Below, piece after piece: positions 21,497 to 33,176 of a stretch of DNA of 64,000 nt; the stretch's first letter is position 1; each line of letters opens with the position of its first letter. The stretch covers positions 992,083 to 1,056,082 of the forward strand of contig NW_019091355.1 of NCBI RefSeq assembly GCF_001949145.1. The letters are read 5' to 3'. The notes beneath the pieces are model-generated. The model ran no database searches, was not told where the DNA came from, and saw nothing but the letters and a program-made list of their open reading frames with translations. The translations under genes and the position numbers were made by a program. The stretch is from Acanthaster planci. Taxonomy: Eukaryota > Echinodermata > Asteroidea > Valvatida > Acanthasteridae.

Positions 21497-24400
21497 TCAA
21501 GATAATCTTCTAAACTCATCATATTTGTCGCATGATGTCAAAGTCATCCGCATGGCTCTCTCGTGCATTTTTTTGTCGCCGAAATATCGGGCTCGCTGCA
21601 TCGCTGCTTCCTCTGCAGAATAAACGAGGAGAATGACAAAGTGAATGACCCCCTCGTTGTTTCTTTTACAATAATGAGACTAACGCTTAACCAGTCTGCA
21701 CTGGAGGCTATGTGAACACAATCGGAAAATCTATTTTTTATAGGGACTACAGACCGGTGAAACTGTCCACCCTTCCTTGAGCCTCTGACGGTAGATGTAC
21801 ATTCACTCTGAGTTTTCCAACCGTTTTGTATATACACACACAATTGGAAATCTATGGAGATGGACTGAACATTGAACTTCAACTTGACACCTGTACATTG
21901 CTTGAATTGCAGTAAATATTGCCAGGACCTCAAAACTGTTTGTAGGTTGCAGTGAGAAGTATTCCATAAATACTGTATGAATGACTTTCAAGAGTCCATA
22001 TCCATGGCATTTGGAATGTATCTTGGCCAATTTATCTTGCATTTTTCAAAAAGCCGTGTTTTCAGCCCAAAAGAACCCAGCAAGTGTTAAAGTTATTTGT
22101 ATTTCCAACTTTCAACCAAAGATGACAAACAATATACAGCAGTGAATTAAAAACAGGTACAAGTAGCCATTATGACAAAATGATTTGGGTTTGTGCACTT
22201 ACTGTTTAATCTTTCTCGGTAACAGTTACTCCGTAAATTATCTACATAGTCCTCTTCAACCCGTTTGTCAATGAGATGTATACGTCCAGAATACTCCTTG
22301 TTAAACGAATTCTGAAAAGGCAAATGTAAAACAAAAAACTGAACCATTCCGAAAGCGTAGGAATTTGTACCTCTGTATCACACAGCAATTCTTAACTCAC
22401 ACAGAAGTTCCAAGATAAAAAAGAACAGGTAAACACTCTTGTTTGGACAATACAACGCTAGGAATGTAACTAAACAAGGTGTTGTTTTTAGCAGACTGAC
22501 TCACCTTAACAAAATACTTAATTTTATTTTCATGAGTAGTTCTTTCGTGTACGAATGATCTGGAAGAGATAAAGAAAGTAAATTATCCACAATGGGCTGT
22601 AAAATGCAGAGGTGTTGTTGTGAGATTACAGCGAACTCTTGTGCGTGAATTAACTGGGATGTTTCAGAGGATTTCAGGGAGGTCAGGCTGTACGGCCACC
22701 ATGCATGGCTGATTTGGAAGGATGTATTGCGTTACTTTTTGTGGTGAACTTTTGCTTGCCTGCGCTCAGTCATGTATAAATATTAACCTTGATTGCACTG
22801 GAAATAATCTTTACTGCTCAAGGATATCACTCATGCTGCATCAACATGCTGGCAAGAAATGCCGAAGGATTTTGAAGGATTGAGGCAGTGGTCACGTCTC
22901 CAAGTAAGACACAATTTGAAGAGTTGAGGCAGTGTCCAACAATTTACTTGACGGCAGGTGGAGAATTCTAAAGGTATGAGGTTACCTCCTAGCAAAATGG
23001 GGCTAGGGTTTTGGGTTAAGGGTTTCAGCTTGTTAGGTGGACGTGCGCTCCAATGCATTGGAATGTAACGCCTCATTGCACATGACATTGTTTCTCATGC
23101 TGAGAGGAGAGCCAGTCTACTCACCCTGTCCTGGAGAGACTATATGCAGGCTCTTGAATAAATGCCGTGGATAGAAGAGATATGATGACCAGCATAAAGA
23201 TCGGCAGAAGCTGAAGAAGAAATGTGTATCGTGCCTACGCAGAACAGATGACAAAAATATATATACACTTTCAAAGACTGAGATCACAGAGCCACATAGC
23301 TCAGTTGGTCTAGTGTTATGTGATGCTCGGCGGGTCAAAGGTAAAGAATGCCTGTTCAACTAAATGGATTTAAAACAGGGGCTTAGTCCAAGTTCAGTCC
23401 CAGGCCAAAGTCTGAAATTGGCACTACTCTCTCTATATGCGGCTCCAAAGCACCCTCTCGAGCAAGTGCAGAGAGCAGGTGGGGATACACGAACTGACCT
23501 CCTCTTGGGATTGGTGCTGGCGTGGATGGTGGGTGCGGTAGTGCCTCCGTTGTCTGGCAATGTCACCCTGTGGGAACCCACCCCCAAAGAACATGTTGAA
23601 CAGATCCTCCGGGGAAAAATCGTCATCTGCTGGCAAAAACACCACAATAAATACCAGAGCACGAATCCCCTAACCCCCTAGGCTCTTGCACAAGGGAGCA
23701 TACTGAACCAAACAAAATCCAACAGGTGCATGTACTTGTCTATGTACTTGTACATGCAGGGTGGTGTACCAAACCTGATAAACTCCAACAGAATGAGCCC
23801 GTTGGAGTTTGAGTGATATGGTATGGATGAGTCTATGCAGTATAGGATGACTTGCACTGAACAGTACCAAACCTGATGAAATCAAGCATCGTCCAACAAT
23901 TGGTACAGCAAGCCAAACACTGCACACAATGAACCCTATATGTCCCAACTCACACAGAATCCAACACCATCTCCCGGGGCCTTTGATACCAAGTCTCACA
24001 AACTTCAACAAGTTCATCAGGTATGATACCAAACCTGCCAAAACCTAGCAAAAGTTGCTGTTGAAATTTGATGGATACTGGGCAGTTAAGGTAAATGAGG
24101 TCACACAAAAACATTCAACATTATTTGCCTTCCCCCCCCCGATAAGTTCAGCCCTTAATAATGCTTAGCAAGTTATAAACTATGCAAAAATCTGCGTGGC
24201 ACCAGCCAAGCCATGACTTTTGGGCTGGTAACCTGTGTTTGCTAATCAAGTATTATCTGTAGTTGGCTAACTTATGACAATGGTCCCCGTTTGTTGAGTT
24301 TAGTGTGGTTCCCTGACTCTTACCATCAAATCCCCTGGTCTCGTAATAGAAGCCTCCATGGTGATGGTGATGATGCCGTCGCCGTCTCACATTACTGACC

Positions 24401-27400
24401 TCTGGCGATTCATCCCCGAACATGTCATATCTCTTCCTTTTTTCTGCATCACTCAGGACAGAAAATGCTTTTCCAATTGCTGTCAGAAAAAAAAGGAAAA
24501 CTTATGGTGTAAAATTCAATGTAAAAAAACGGTGGAGTTGAATTTGAACTTTGCTGGTAAGGAATTAGATTGTTTAACACAGGAATTAGATTGCTTGATA
24601 CAGGGCTACGGAATCTTTTATAAAATCAGTTGTCAACTTTGTGCTTCACATATTTTATTCTTCCATCCACAGTTGTTTCTCAAAGCTATACACAGAGTTT
24701 ATTTCAGAGTTAATTCAAAAGGAACGTTCAACATAGAACATATTTTTTTTGCAAAAATTCTGACAACTTGTGTAAATTGCTGAATTTCAAGAAGTGTGAA
24801 AATTGCAATCAGTCAATTTCTTTCTGGGGGGGATTTCACACAAAATATTGTCAGACAAGTAAAGACTCTTCTCAGCCTTGTATGTCCGGGAGGGCTTGAT
24901 GCAAGAAATTTGACCAACTAGCAAAAACCTCAACAAAACAGTGTGATGTCCCTGTTACATCCACAGCCTCTTTAAATTGTTTCACAAACTCCCAGGCGAC
25001 CACCCTTTGGAATTCCTGGGGAAAACGACATCACTACCTACCCTTAAAAGCTTCCCCAGCACCAGGGGCATGGTTTTTGTCTGGGTGGAATTGGAGTGCC
25101 AGTTTCCTGTAGGCCTTTTTGATGTCAGCTTCATTGGCATCTTTGGGTATTCCTAGTATTTCATAGAAGTCTTTGCATTTCTTTATTCTGTTAGGAGAGA
25201 CCAAAGTGACGAGACAACCATTTTAAACCACTTATCGGCAGTAGTCACAATGAACTGGCCCCAAGCACTGTACTATTTTTTTGGCTGAAAATCGTTACTT
25301 TATAAACAAGAAGATACAATAGCAACTTTTCCAAACTGAGTTGGGTACACTGACTCCAGAGCCTGCTGTGTGTTGCTCTTTGGTGGAGCTCCAAATTGGT
25401 GCACTTTGATGTTTTTCCTGACTTTGTGACTCTGTTGTACAAAACATTACTCTTGACAAGTTTCAAACTCAATGTGGAATTTTGTTTCCTCTTTGTACAT
25501 TACGAAAAAAAGATCTTGCTAGAACTTTAATGGCGTGAAATCAAGTCCCTGAAACTTTTACAAATGTCTCTAAATTAAAGAATGATCAGATGATGAACAG
25601 GCATATTTGAAACAGAACCAAGCTTCCTTTTCTGCAGATTCTGGGGTTCCATTATGGTTACCATTTACCAAAGTACCAGGAAGAGGTCAAAGTGCACCTT
25701 GTTACGATGCATGCTGCATGGTAGGGGACCTAATTTGTAAGGGTGGTTCACCTGTTGACTCCTTTCAGCTGTTCATCTGTGTAGTTTCGGTTCACACCGC
25801 CGTTGGTCTCTGCGGCCTTCGGCTCTCGTGATGCTGACGAGTGCCTCTGTCTTGGGGATGGCCCGTTGGTGCTCCCCGCGGACGTGTGTTGCCGCTCTCT
25901 GGACTCTGGCTGGTCAGCCGAGTCAGGCTGGTCAGTGGAGTCTGGCTGGTCGGCAGAGTCTGATGAGGATGTGGAACTCTTTTCTTCATGACTGTCAAGA
26001 TGTTGCAAGAGGTCTACTCGGAAACAAGAATTACACGATCATGGCTCAGAAAGTAATGAGACACACGTGCACAGAACCTGGTGCTGATGTGAATCCCGTG
26101 AGTCTTGAAAACATGTTGTGGCAAAGAATGTTGCATCGTGACTCCACTTCAGCACACTCTGTGTATAAAGTCTATGGGGATTCAAGAAAACCTCATGTTT
26201 CACAGTTGCTCTAGATATTGTAGTTTGCACATATGATTGCTGAAATTCATGGCTTTGCCTTGTGAAGTGATAATGGATTTCTTCATTTTTATAAATAATG
26301 AACAAATGGTCGTTTAGGTAGTTTGTTGTTGTTAAGTTGAAACTTGAATGACCCTAGCTGTAGAGAACAAATATCTTTCACTGTACAACTGTACAAGAGA
26401 GGATCAGTGCATATCTGTATCTGAACGTTGCAGACACCAATTCTGGCTTTGATGCAACGGAGAGAGAGGGTATGTGTTGGATCTTGCTACGTAGAGTGAG
26501 GCCTGTGAGCAAGGAGGTTTTGAAACTTCCCGAGTCCCTTTGAACAAAGATGTGGTGGGGGTGACTCCAGTCAATAATTGATCTATTGAAAAAAGGGTTT
26601 TAAGTTTTAAATGTCAGTTGTATCACACAGTGAGTTCCTGAAACTTAACATTGTTAAGAATCTGCATGGCTTTTCTGCAATTTAATGATAATAACAACAG
26701 TTTTTATATAACGCCTTACTAAACTAGCTTAGATCAAAGTGCTTTCCACTTGTATTACCCTTGCTCACTGGGCCCATGAAACATTCTAAATACCATCTCA
26801 GCTCCCTGGGGAGTATACAGCTTGATGCTACCATTTCTGCGCAACGCGGCTCAATCAACCAAAATAAAAATGTGCCCTCACAGGTACCCAATCACTCCTG
26901 GGTGGAGAGAGAGGCAATGAGTGACAAAGTGCCTTGCCCAATGAGCAGACGCACCATGACCCCAGGCTGGATTCAAACCCGCAACCTGCGGCTTCATAAT
27001 GGCTGCTTTACCCGCCAAATACAAATCTGATGCTCTTAACCACAAGTTATTGTAAATAGCGTAATACTGTTGTTTTACAGTAAAAAGATAATCAATGACT
27101 CGCGGTGTCGTGTTGTTGGTAGCTACCAACAACACGACACCGCAAGTCACCGATTATCTTTTTACTGTATTTGTCATCCACCACGGTGATTATGTTTATC
27201 TCTTCTACTGTTGTTTTATTTGCATTTTTGGTCAACAATTTCCACTTTTCAACGAGAAGAAAGCAGGAAAGGATTAAACGCACTGGTGTGGTGGCGCCCT
27301 TCACTTTCATGATAACGTAAAAATTGAACAGGCTTGACGACTGTTCTTACTAGGGCCGAGGCCAGGGCCGTCATGAATAACCTACGGGAAATTAGTCAAT

Positions 27401-27540
27401 ATCTCACCTTTTGCTCGTTGTGACGGATACAGTCTTTGTGCTTTATTCAAGAACCTTCTGGCCTTTTCATAATCTCCTGTCGAAATGCAGTTTTCGGCGA
27501 TTCTGATACACTTTAAACTGTCCTCCCTATTGCCTTCCAT
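21497..27540 (-). CDS. DNAJB12/14: DNAJB12/DNAJB14 ER-membrane J-domain co-chaperone, nine exons
   Basis: Joined coding exons (high to low): 27408-27540, 25752-26013, 25042-25187, 24324-24479, 23499-23629, 23125-23234, 22505-22559, 22203-22311, 21497-21612. All junctions are GT-AG and the frame is continuous for 405 aa, with ATG at 27540 and TGA at 21497-21499. The N-terminus (residues 1-44, with [14 protein letters not shown]) matches the family's tetratricopeptide-like start. Residues 45-131 are Ser/Asp/Pro-rich. The J domain (about 137-200) has YEILGI and HPD at 166-168. A basic run is followed by six His (216-221). [15 protein letters not shown] is at 238-252, and one membrane helix lies near 281-301 ([20 protein letters not shown]). 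The DUF1977 tail follows, with [10 protein letters not shown] and ARYFGD. In vertebrates these proteins recruit Hsc70 at the cytosolic face of the ER for membrane-protein quality control. It is slightly longer than the human proteins because of the linkers. A GAGTAG acceptor at exon 2 could give one-residue alternatives. Confidence 0.95.
23288..23345 (+). other. tRNA-like remnant with an A-box
   Basis: GCCACATAGCTCAGTTGGTC carries a good RNA polymerase III A-box (TAGCTCAGTTGG). It is followed by a poor B-box candidate (GCGGGTCAAAGG) and no convincing acceptor-stem pairing. It is probably a tRNA-derived SINE head or tRNA pseudogene lying in an intron of the DNAJ gene. Confidence 0.35.
23700..24055. 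repeat. degenerate tandem repeat in a DNAJ intron
   Basis: The phrase TACCAAACCTGATAAACTCC or a close variant recurs near 23767, 23865, 23978 and 24018, with related CCAACA words between. Spacing varies from about 40 to 110 bp, so this is an eroded array or several insertions of one element. Confidence 0.45.
26690..27050 (-). repeat. SINE-like dispersed repeat in DNAJ intron 1
   Basis: The stretch has the arrangement common to many marine-invertebrate SINE-type repeats: TATATAACGCCTTACTAA, AAAGTGCTTTCCA, AAAGTGCCTTGCCCAATGAG and GGCTGGATTCAAACCCGCAA, then TCTTAACCAC. GGATTCAAACC is the complement of a tRNA B-box-like GGTTTGAATCC, so the tRNA-related head would be on the minus strand. Family membership is from memory of the pattern, not from a search. 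Confidence 0.5.
27076..27169. repeat. 94-bp near-perfect palindrome in DNAJ intron 1
   Basis: Two 47-base arms meet at GGTAGCTACC with no spacer. The left arm reads ACAGTAAAAAGATAATCAAT then GACTCGCGGTGTCG; the right arm is its complement with three differences. A 13-base word, TACTGTTGTTTTA, lies at 27065-27077 and again at 27206-27218. The structure would form a long hairpin in RNA or a cruciform in DNA. It may be the folded core of a MITE. Confidence 0.95.
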
Positions 27541-28122
27541 GATGGTTTAGTACACGTACGTATTGCGCGAAATGTAATTTGTGCGATGCTGCATCGGTGG
27601 TGTACACCATGTACACATGAATCGTACACACACAGCACTATCCATACGATGACTGGTACTCTTATTGCATTACCAGTGAAAAAAAAAAGGGTTTAGTTAA
27701 TATCATTTCTTGAAAATTAGTAAAATATAATATAGTTACCTGTGTTTATGTTATTTAATTTGTTTAGATGTAATGCATTTTGTAAATTGGATTTTTTTGC
27801 AAAACCGGAAATTATTCGCAGTTGGTAATAAATAAATGAATTGACCTCAGAGACTTTGCCCTTTAACCAGATAGTCTGATATCCATTCTCCCTGAATATC
27901 TACCATGAATAAAAAATAGTAGACTGGTGGCTTCGGTTTCATGCAAATCATCATCATGTGATTTGACATGACCCAGTTGCGGCCGGATTGCTCAACGAAT
28001 GTAAACAACCAAGCTTAGCTAGCTAGCTTAGTGTAGCTAGCTCTAGATCTAGAGAGGCGCAGTGCTTCAGCGTGGCAAGGACGGAGGATCATCATTTCCT
28101 GATGGCTTTCTTCAATTAGAGT
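27541..28122. promoter_or_regulatory. bidirectional promoter region between DNAJB12/14 and the acid lipase
   Basis: The DNAJ ATG (27540, minus) and a probable lipase leader exon ending near 28122 (followed by the donor GTAAGTTGC) lie head to head. The region contains TCATCATGTGATTTG at 27951-27965, an E-box resembling the TFEB/CLEAR motif known at lysosomal genes, and palindromic TAGCTAGCTAGC and CTCTAGATCTAGAG near 28018-28053. No TATA box is clear for either gene. The leader exon and the TFEB link are inferences. Confidence 0.4.
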
Positions 28123-28760
28123 GTAAGTTGCTCATCTGATTAGACAGAATCTGTGAAAAAAAATTCAGGATGGTAACTTGAATGGGGGCGCGGTGGGCTG
28201 ATGAGGAACGTGAGCTCACATCATTGAGGAAGCTATGTCTATGATCAGATGATGGTGTGGCAAAAAACATGCAGAAATTTCAGGCAGTGGACGGGGACGG
28301 AATGATGGGGCTCGTGGGTGGGGGCTGCTACAGAGGAGCAGACACTAGTGACATGCATTCTCTCTTGTTTGGATAACCATGTGATTGAATCTGAAGTGAA
28401 TGTTGTGACATTGATTGATTCATGTTTGAGAGAATCACAAAGTGGTAAGTTTCTTTTTTTTTCCCAACCACATCAGTTGAATAATTACATGAATAATAAC
28501 AATAATGTCGTGTATTTACTCTACGTGTGAAGGGCACAAAATTCGGCTTTTGCTGTGGTGGAGCAGTTTTAGAGCTCATTTACCTAACAATACTACTTAA
28601 GCTTGTTAAAGTTTTAGAAGTTTAACTGATTTTTAACAAGTTGTATATTATATTCTCCACTTGTTGACCGTGTCTGTAACAAGTTTTCCATGGAATTGCT
28701 TGACATTGTAACGTTTTGCCTTTTATTACAGGTATGTGAACGCTGATCATAAGAATCAGT

Positions 28761-31700
28761 ATGCAGATGTGTGGAAGTGTTCAGGTTTTTTCATCTAGGC
28801 TTAGCTTTTGGCTCTTCGTTCTCTGTGTACTGGCATCTTTGTGGCAATTCGGTTCATCTAGCAGCTTGCAAAAACTGCCATTCCGGGTCTCAGGCCAGGT
28901 GCAAGATTTTCTGGGCTTCCAGAAGAGCGAAGATGCAAAGCACGCCTCCAAGAGTGATCGGATCGATAAACTTTTCAACGTGCTCCCGGGTGTCCTGAGA
29001 GCTTACGGATATCCCAATGTTGAGGAGAAGTTGGAAAGGCTCCGTTGCCACTTTGATGCCGTCAATAAAACAGGATTGGGGCATGATCCCGACATCAAGT
29101 ATAATGTGGTGGGTAAAGGTATCAGACTCAGAATGCTATTCCAGGTACCAGTTAACTAGGCAGCTTAGAATCTGTGGGGCTAGCTCATAGTTGTTACTCA
29201 TTTTTAAGGATGGAGATCACAGTTTGTGATGAAGTTATTTAAAAAAAACATTTCAAAAAGAGCTTGTGTTTAATTTGGATTAGGTTTTGTCACTTCTTTA
29301 AGTATATCAGACTAGCACATAGGCATGATGGTCTATGAAATGTTCTCTGGCCTTCAATAAACTGATAAGATTATTTGCATTCAGGTCTCAACCAAGCAAA
29401 GATTAAACCGAAAGGTCAAGCTAAGTTATAAACTTTATCAGCTCAGGCCCACAATGCAACTAGCTTGCCACTTGGACTTCAGCAGAACAAAACATTCTTT
29501 CATGGAGTAGATGGTTAAATTGATTTTATGACTTTGTAAATTAAATTTTATTATTATATTCTCTTGTTTGAAAATGTTGGTTTGGATGGAGCATTTTTCA
29601 TACCCAAAAATGTTTCTTTGGCATATCTGAAAAAAAAATGTGTTCCACAAGTCTGAAAAATGAGTCATAGACTTTTCAGTGATTTTGTCGCTGTCTTTGC
29701 AAGCTCATGGCATTTTCAGATAAACAACATATTCAAAATGTTTATATTGGCTCTATTTTATCTCGGGCTGTAAAAAATTTGATCAGTAAACAGTCACATA
29801 GCATGTTAGTTTGGCAAGCAATAACCTTTGGAATAAGTTCACAAAGAACAATGTAACCGTGTAGCTTTTTTTGTTTACACAAAGCCAGAATGAGCCAACA
29901 TCATCCGATTGGTCAGTCTTGATCACATGTTAATCAATTATTTGTTTGCAAGGCCCTGATGCAAAAAATAGACTCGACAGGACCCTCAGGATTATTCAGG
30001 AAACTTAATGGCTAAAACTAAGATTCTGATTTCTGATTTGATTGTAGAGTGGCCTCATCGCTAGCCATGGATATCCGGTAGAGGAGCATGAGGTTCATAC
30101 AGCAGATGGGTTTATATTGACGCTTCATCGCATACCGTATGGTGTCAAAAACAGCAGCAAAGGTGATGGATGATAAACCATTCATTAACTTTGAGCAATG
30201 ATACTGGCCGATTTATCTTTTTGCAAACGGACCAGGTGTTGTTGCCTTCAACAGAGGAATCCTGACAACTGAATTCATCTTTGAATGAAATCTCTTTGAA
30301 TTGAATAGGTTACTTCTTTGGATAGATGCACTGATGATTGCGTGCATAAGGAGAGTTCTGTTAGGGGTTAGGAAGCATGCAGAGAAAGTATCATGCTCGT
30401 CCTGTTACTCTTTGTAGGAATGCTCCACCTTGCGATCATCTGAATGATTTTGACAGCACCCTATCTTTCCTGTCCAAGGTCCCAGGGAGGTCGCCTTCCT
30501 CCAGCACGGCTTGCTGGCTGCTGCATCCAACTGGGTCACCAATCAGCCCAACCAGAGCCTAGGCTACCTCCTGGCAGATGCCGGCTATGATGTGTGGATG
30601 GGCAACTCACGCGGCAACACCTACAGCAAGAAGCATGAGACCCTCAAACCTGACCAGCGAAAATTCTGGGAGTGGACGTGAGTTGGTCCCTTCACAAGGC
30701 CCGACTCTCAAGTCTGGGGAGAATAAACTTTGGAGCAATTATCCTGGGGAACTTATTTGGCTCTGCAGTAAAAAGAAAGAACATTTTAAAGAAATTTCTG
30801 AAAATTTGAGGAAGTGTAAAGACACTTGGGACAAAAGTTGGAAAGATTAGACTAACTTAGATAAGTTTAAATTTAAAGCTAAACTGAATTTAAAAAGGCT
30901 GGGGGCTGGTGGCATTAAGTACAGACCTTTCGGAAGGTTTCGTACCGTTATTTATCCTGCACTTGGATTAAAAAACATCTTTTTTCCCCCACTGAGCATT
31001 TTAAAGAATATTGTTTCAGTTTTTCAAAATGACAACAAATTTCAGTATAATGAGCAATCAACTCCTATGGAGTTCAAATAGGTGAATATTTTCCTTATAT
31101 TTTACATATATTTACATATACTAAATAATTGATCAGGTGGGATGAGATGGCCAAATATGACCTACCAGCCTGCCTGAACTACGCCCTGAACAAGACTGGA
31201 CAGAAAGAGTTGTATTACATCGGCCACTCACAAGGTATTGTGTCTGAGCTAATTGGGCTAGACATATGAGTATGAGGACTAGCAATGTCCTCAGAGGCTC
31301 TGAAATCTTGTTGCATGCTGTGCACATGTTGTTATCTGTTGATTTTATGTTAACTTGTGCCTTTGGCTCTTTGACAGGGACCATGATTGCATTTGCCGAG
31401 TTCTCCCGCAATCAGGAGCTGGCGAAAAAAGTCAAAAAGTTCTTTGCCTTGGGCCCCGTTGCAACAGTGGGGTACATGACATCACCTTTGTTCAAATTTC
31501 TGAGCGAGGACCTGCCTGACAACTTCCTGACAGTGAGTGTAATTGCAGATTTTGTTTTTTAGAAGTAACACAACCACTGATCATGCAATTTCTGAAGACC
31601 ATTTCATTTCCTGGGTCTCCTTGTACTATAGATGTTTCTTTTGTGCGCCACATTTGTGGTCCAGCCCATCTGCCATCTGAAAGGGCTGTAGTCATGTGAC

Positions 31701-33176
31701 ATGAATTCTGTTAAATCCCCTGGTCACACACTGGTTTTACCCTGCGTAACAGCCAAGTATTTTTTATTTCATTGATGTAATAAAACTGAAGACTCCTGTT
31801 GGCTTCCAAATTGAGGAGTTTATGTGCTTGGAGCTCATTTTCATTTTTTCCTATTAAAGTCGTCCAACTTTGTAACCATTCCACCTCAGGAAGTTCTGGC
31901 ATATCTTCACCTTTACGACTTCTTCCCTAGCGATGAGTTCTTCCGTTTCCTCGCGGAGACAGTCTGTAGTGAGCGGGAGACAGTGTTCATCTGTGAGTTT
32001 GCTTTGTCCATGTTTGTTGGCTACAGCAGAGAGCATATGAATGCCAGTCGGATCCCTGTGTATGTGACCAACTGTCCAGCAGGTACATCAGTGTGGAACA
32101 TGGACCATTGGGCCCAGGTAACTAGACTTCAACTGGAAAAGACAATCTTATACATTTCTTTAAAATTGAATGCAGAAAAGAGGCCAGCTTCCAACATTTA
32201 GTAATCTTGAATCTTAAGATTATTAACTCTTTCTGTACAACGTGGGGATATGGCCAACTTGTATTTTTGCTTCAAAACAGCTTAAGGTCTGTTAAGGCCT
32301 GTGGGCTCAGCCAACTGCAACAGTTTGAAATTTGATTTTCTGGTTGTCCAGGAGTCAATTTGTATTGAATGTGACTGACAACTTCTCAAGCTGAAAAAAA
32401 GGAAAAACAGACAGAAGGCAGTAAGAAATGGATTTTGGAAAATTCGGAGACACAGGGGTTTATAGAACCTTTAAACTGTCACCGAAATGATTTTTGTGTC
32501 TTTGTTTCAGATGGTGACGTCTAAAAAGTGCTGCATGTATAATTTTGGTCCGAAAGGCAACATGAAACATTACAATCAGGTTTGTTGATTTGTCTTGCTG
32601 GATGGATTGATAGAAAACAACCCAGTTCACAAAAAAGAATGGGAATATAAGCAACAAACAACCATTGAAGCATAAGGATTGATGAGCACATTGGTAGTGT
32701 GTGGAAGAGTTATGGCCTTTGTTTTTGCTGTTAATAACTGCACAGTGTGATCTTTTAGTGGCAGAATGGATTGCCAATGAGAAATTTTATTACAGTGAGA
32801 TTATATCTTGCCATAGATACCAAAAATTGGTATGGCAATTCAGAACCAACAGAATCTAGCTCCAGCAAGTCATCATTGCACAAGTATTAGAGGAAAAAAT
32901 GTGTGACGCAAAGGAAGTGCCCTCTCTAAACCTGCCCTCCTGTTTTTCATGCAGACCACACCCCCAGAGTACAAGATCGAGAACATGGAGACACCCACGG
33001 CACTCTTCTACGGTGGCCTTGACACTTTGGCAGATCTCAAGGATGTTAGTCTACTTATACCGAAGATTAAGCACCTATTCTACAATAAGGAAATCCCAAC
33101 CTATGGCCATCTAGATTTTATATGGGCCATTGATGCCCAGAGCTTTTGTTACAAGGATATATTGGGTCTTATGTGA
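28761..33176 (+). CDS. LIPA-like: lysosomal acid lipase family (LIPA-like) alpha/beta hydrolase, eight exons
   Basis: Coding exons: 28761-29108, 30048-30162, 30479-30677, 31137-31234, 31378-31532, 31890-32117, 32511-32579, 32955-33176. Junctions are GT-AG and the joined frame gives 477 aa. The first exon lies after an acceptor at 28731 and has an in-frame stop (28737-28739) upstream of the ATG. Residues 1-35 look like a signal peptide ([19 protein letters not shown]). Family landmarks: GYPVEEHEV, the oxyanion region LQHGLL (162-167), [15 protein letters not shown], the nucleophile elbow GHSQG (Ser252), Asp427 in GGLDTLAD and His456 in YGHLDFIW; Asp-His spacing equals that of human LIPA. Family members hydrolyse cholesteryl esters and triglycerides in the lysosome, or act as gastric-type secreted lipases. 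Sequons include NSS, NKT and NAS. Odd: about 80 residues (35-115) between signal peptide and hydrolase fold are absent from human LIPA. The assignment within the family is uncertain. Confidence 0.93.

Noticed and set aside
29109-29144. Later donor (CCAG-GTACCA) for lipase exon 1
   Set aside because: The donor at 29109 (GTGGGTAAAG) gives DPDIKYNV joined to [10 protein letters not shown], which aligns without gaps to human DPETNMNVSEIISYWGF; the later one adds twelve unrelated residues.
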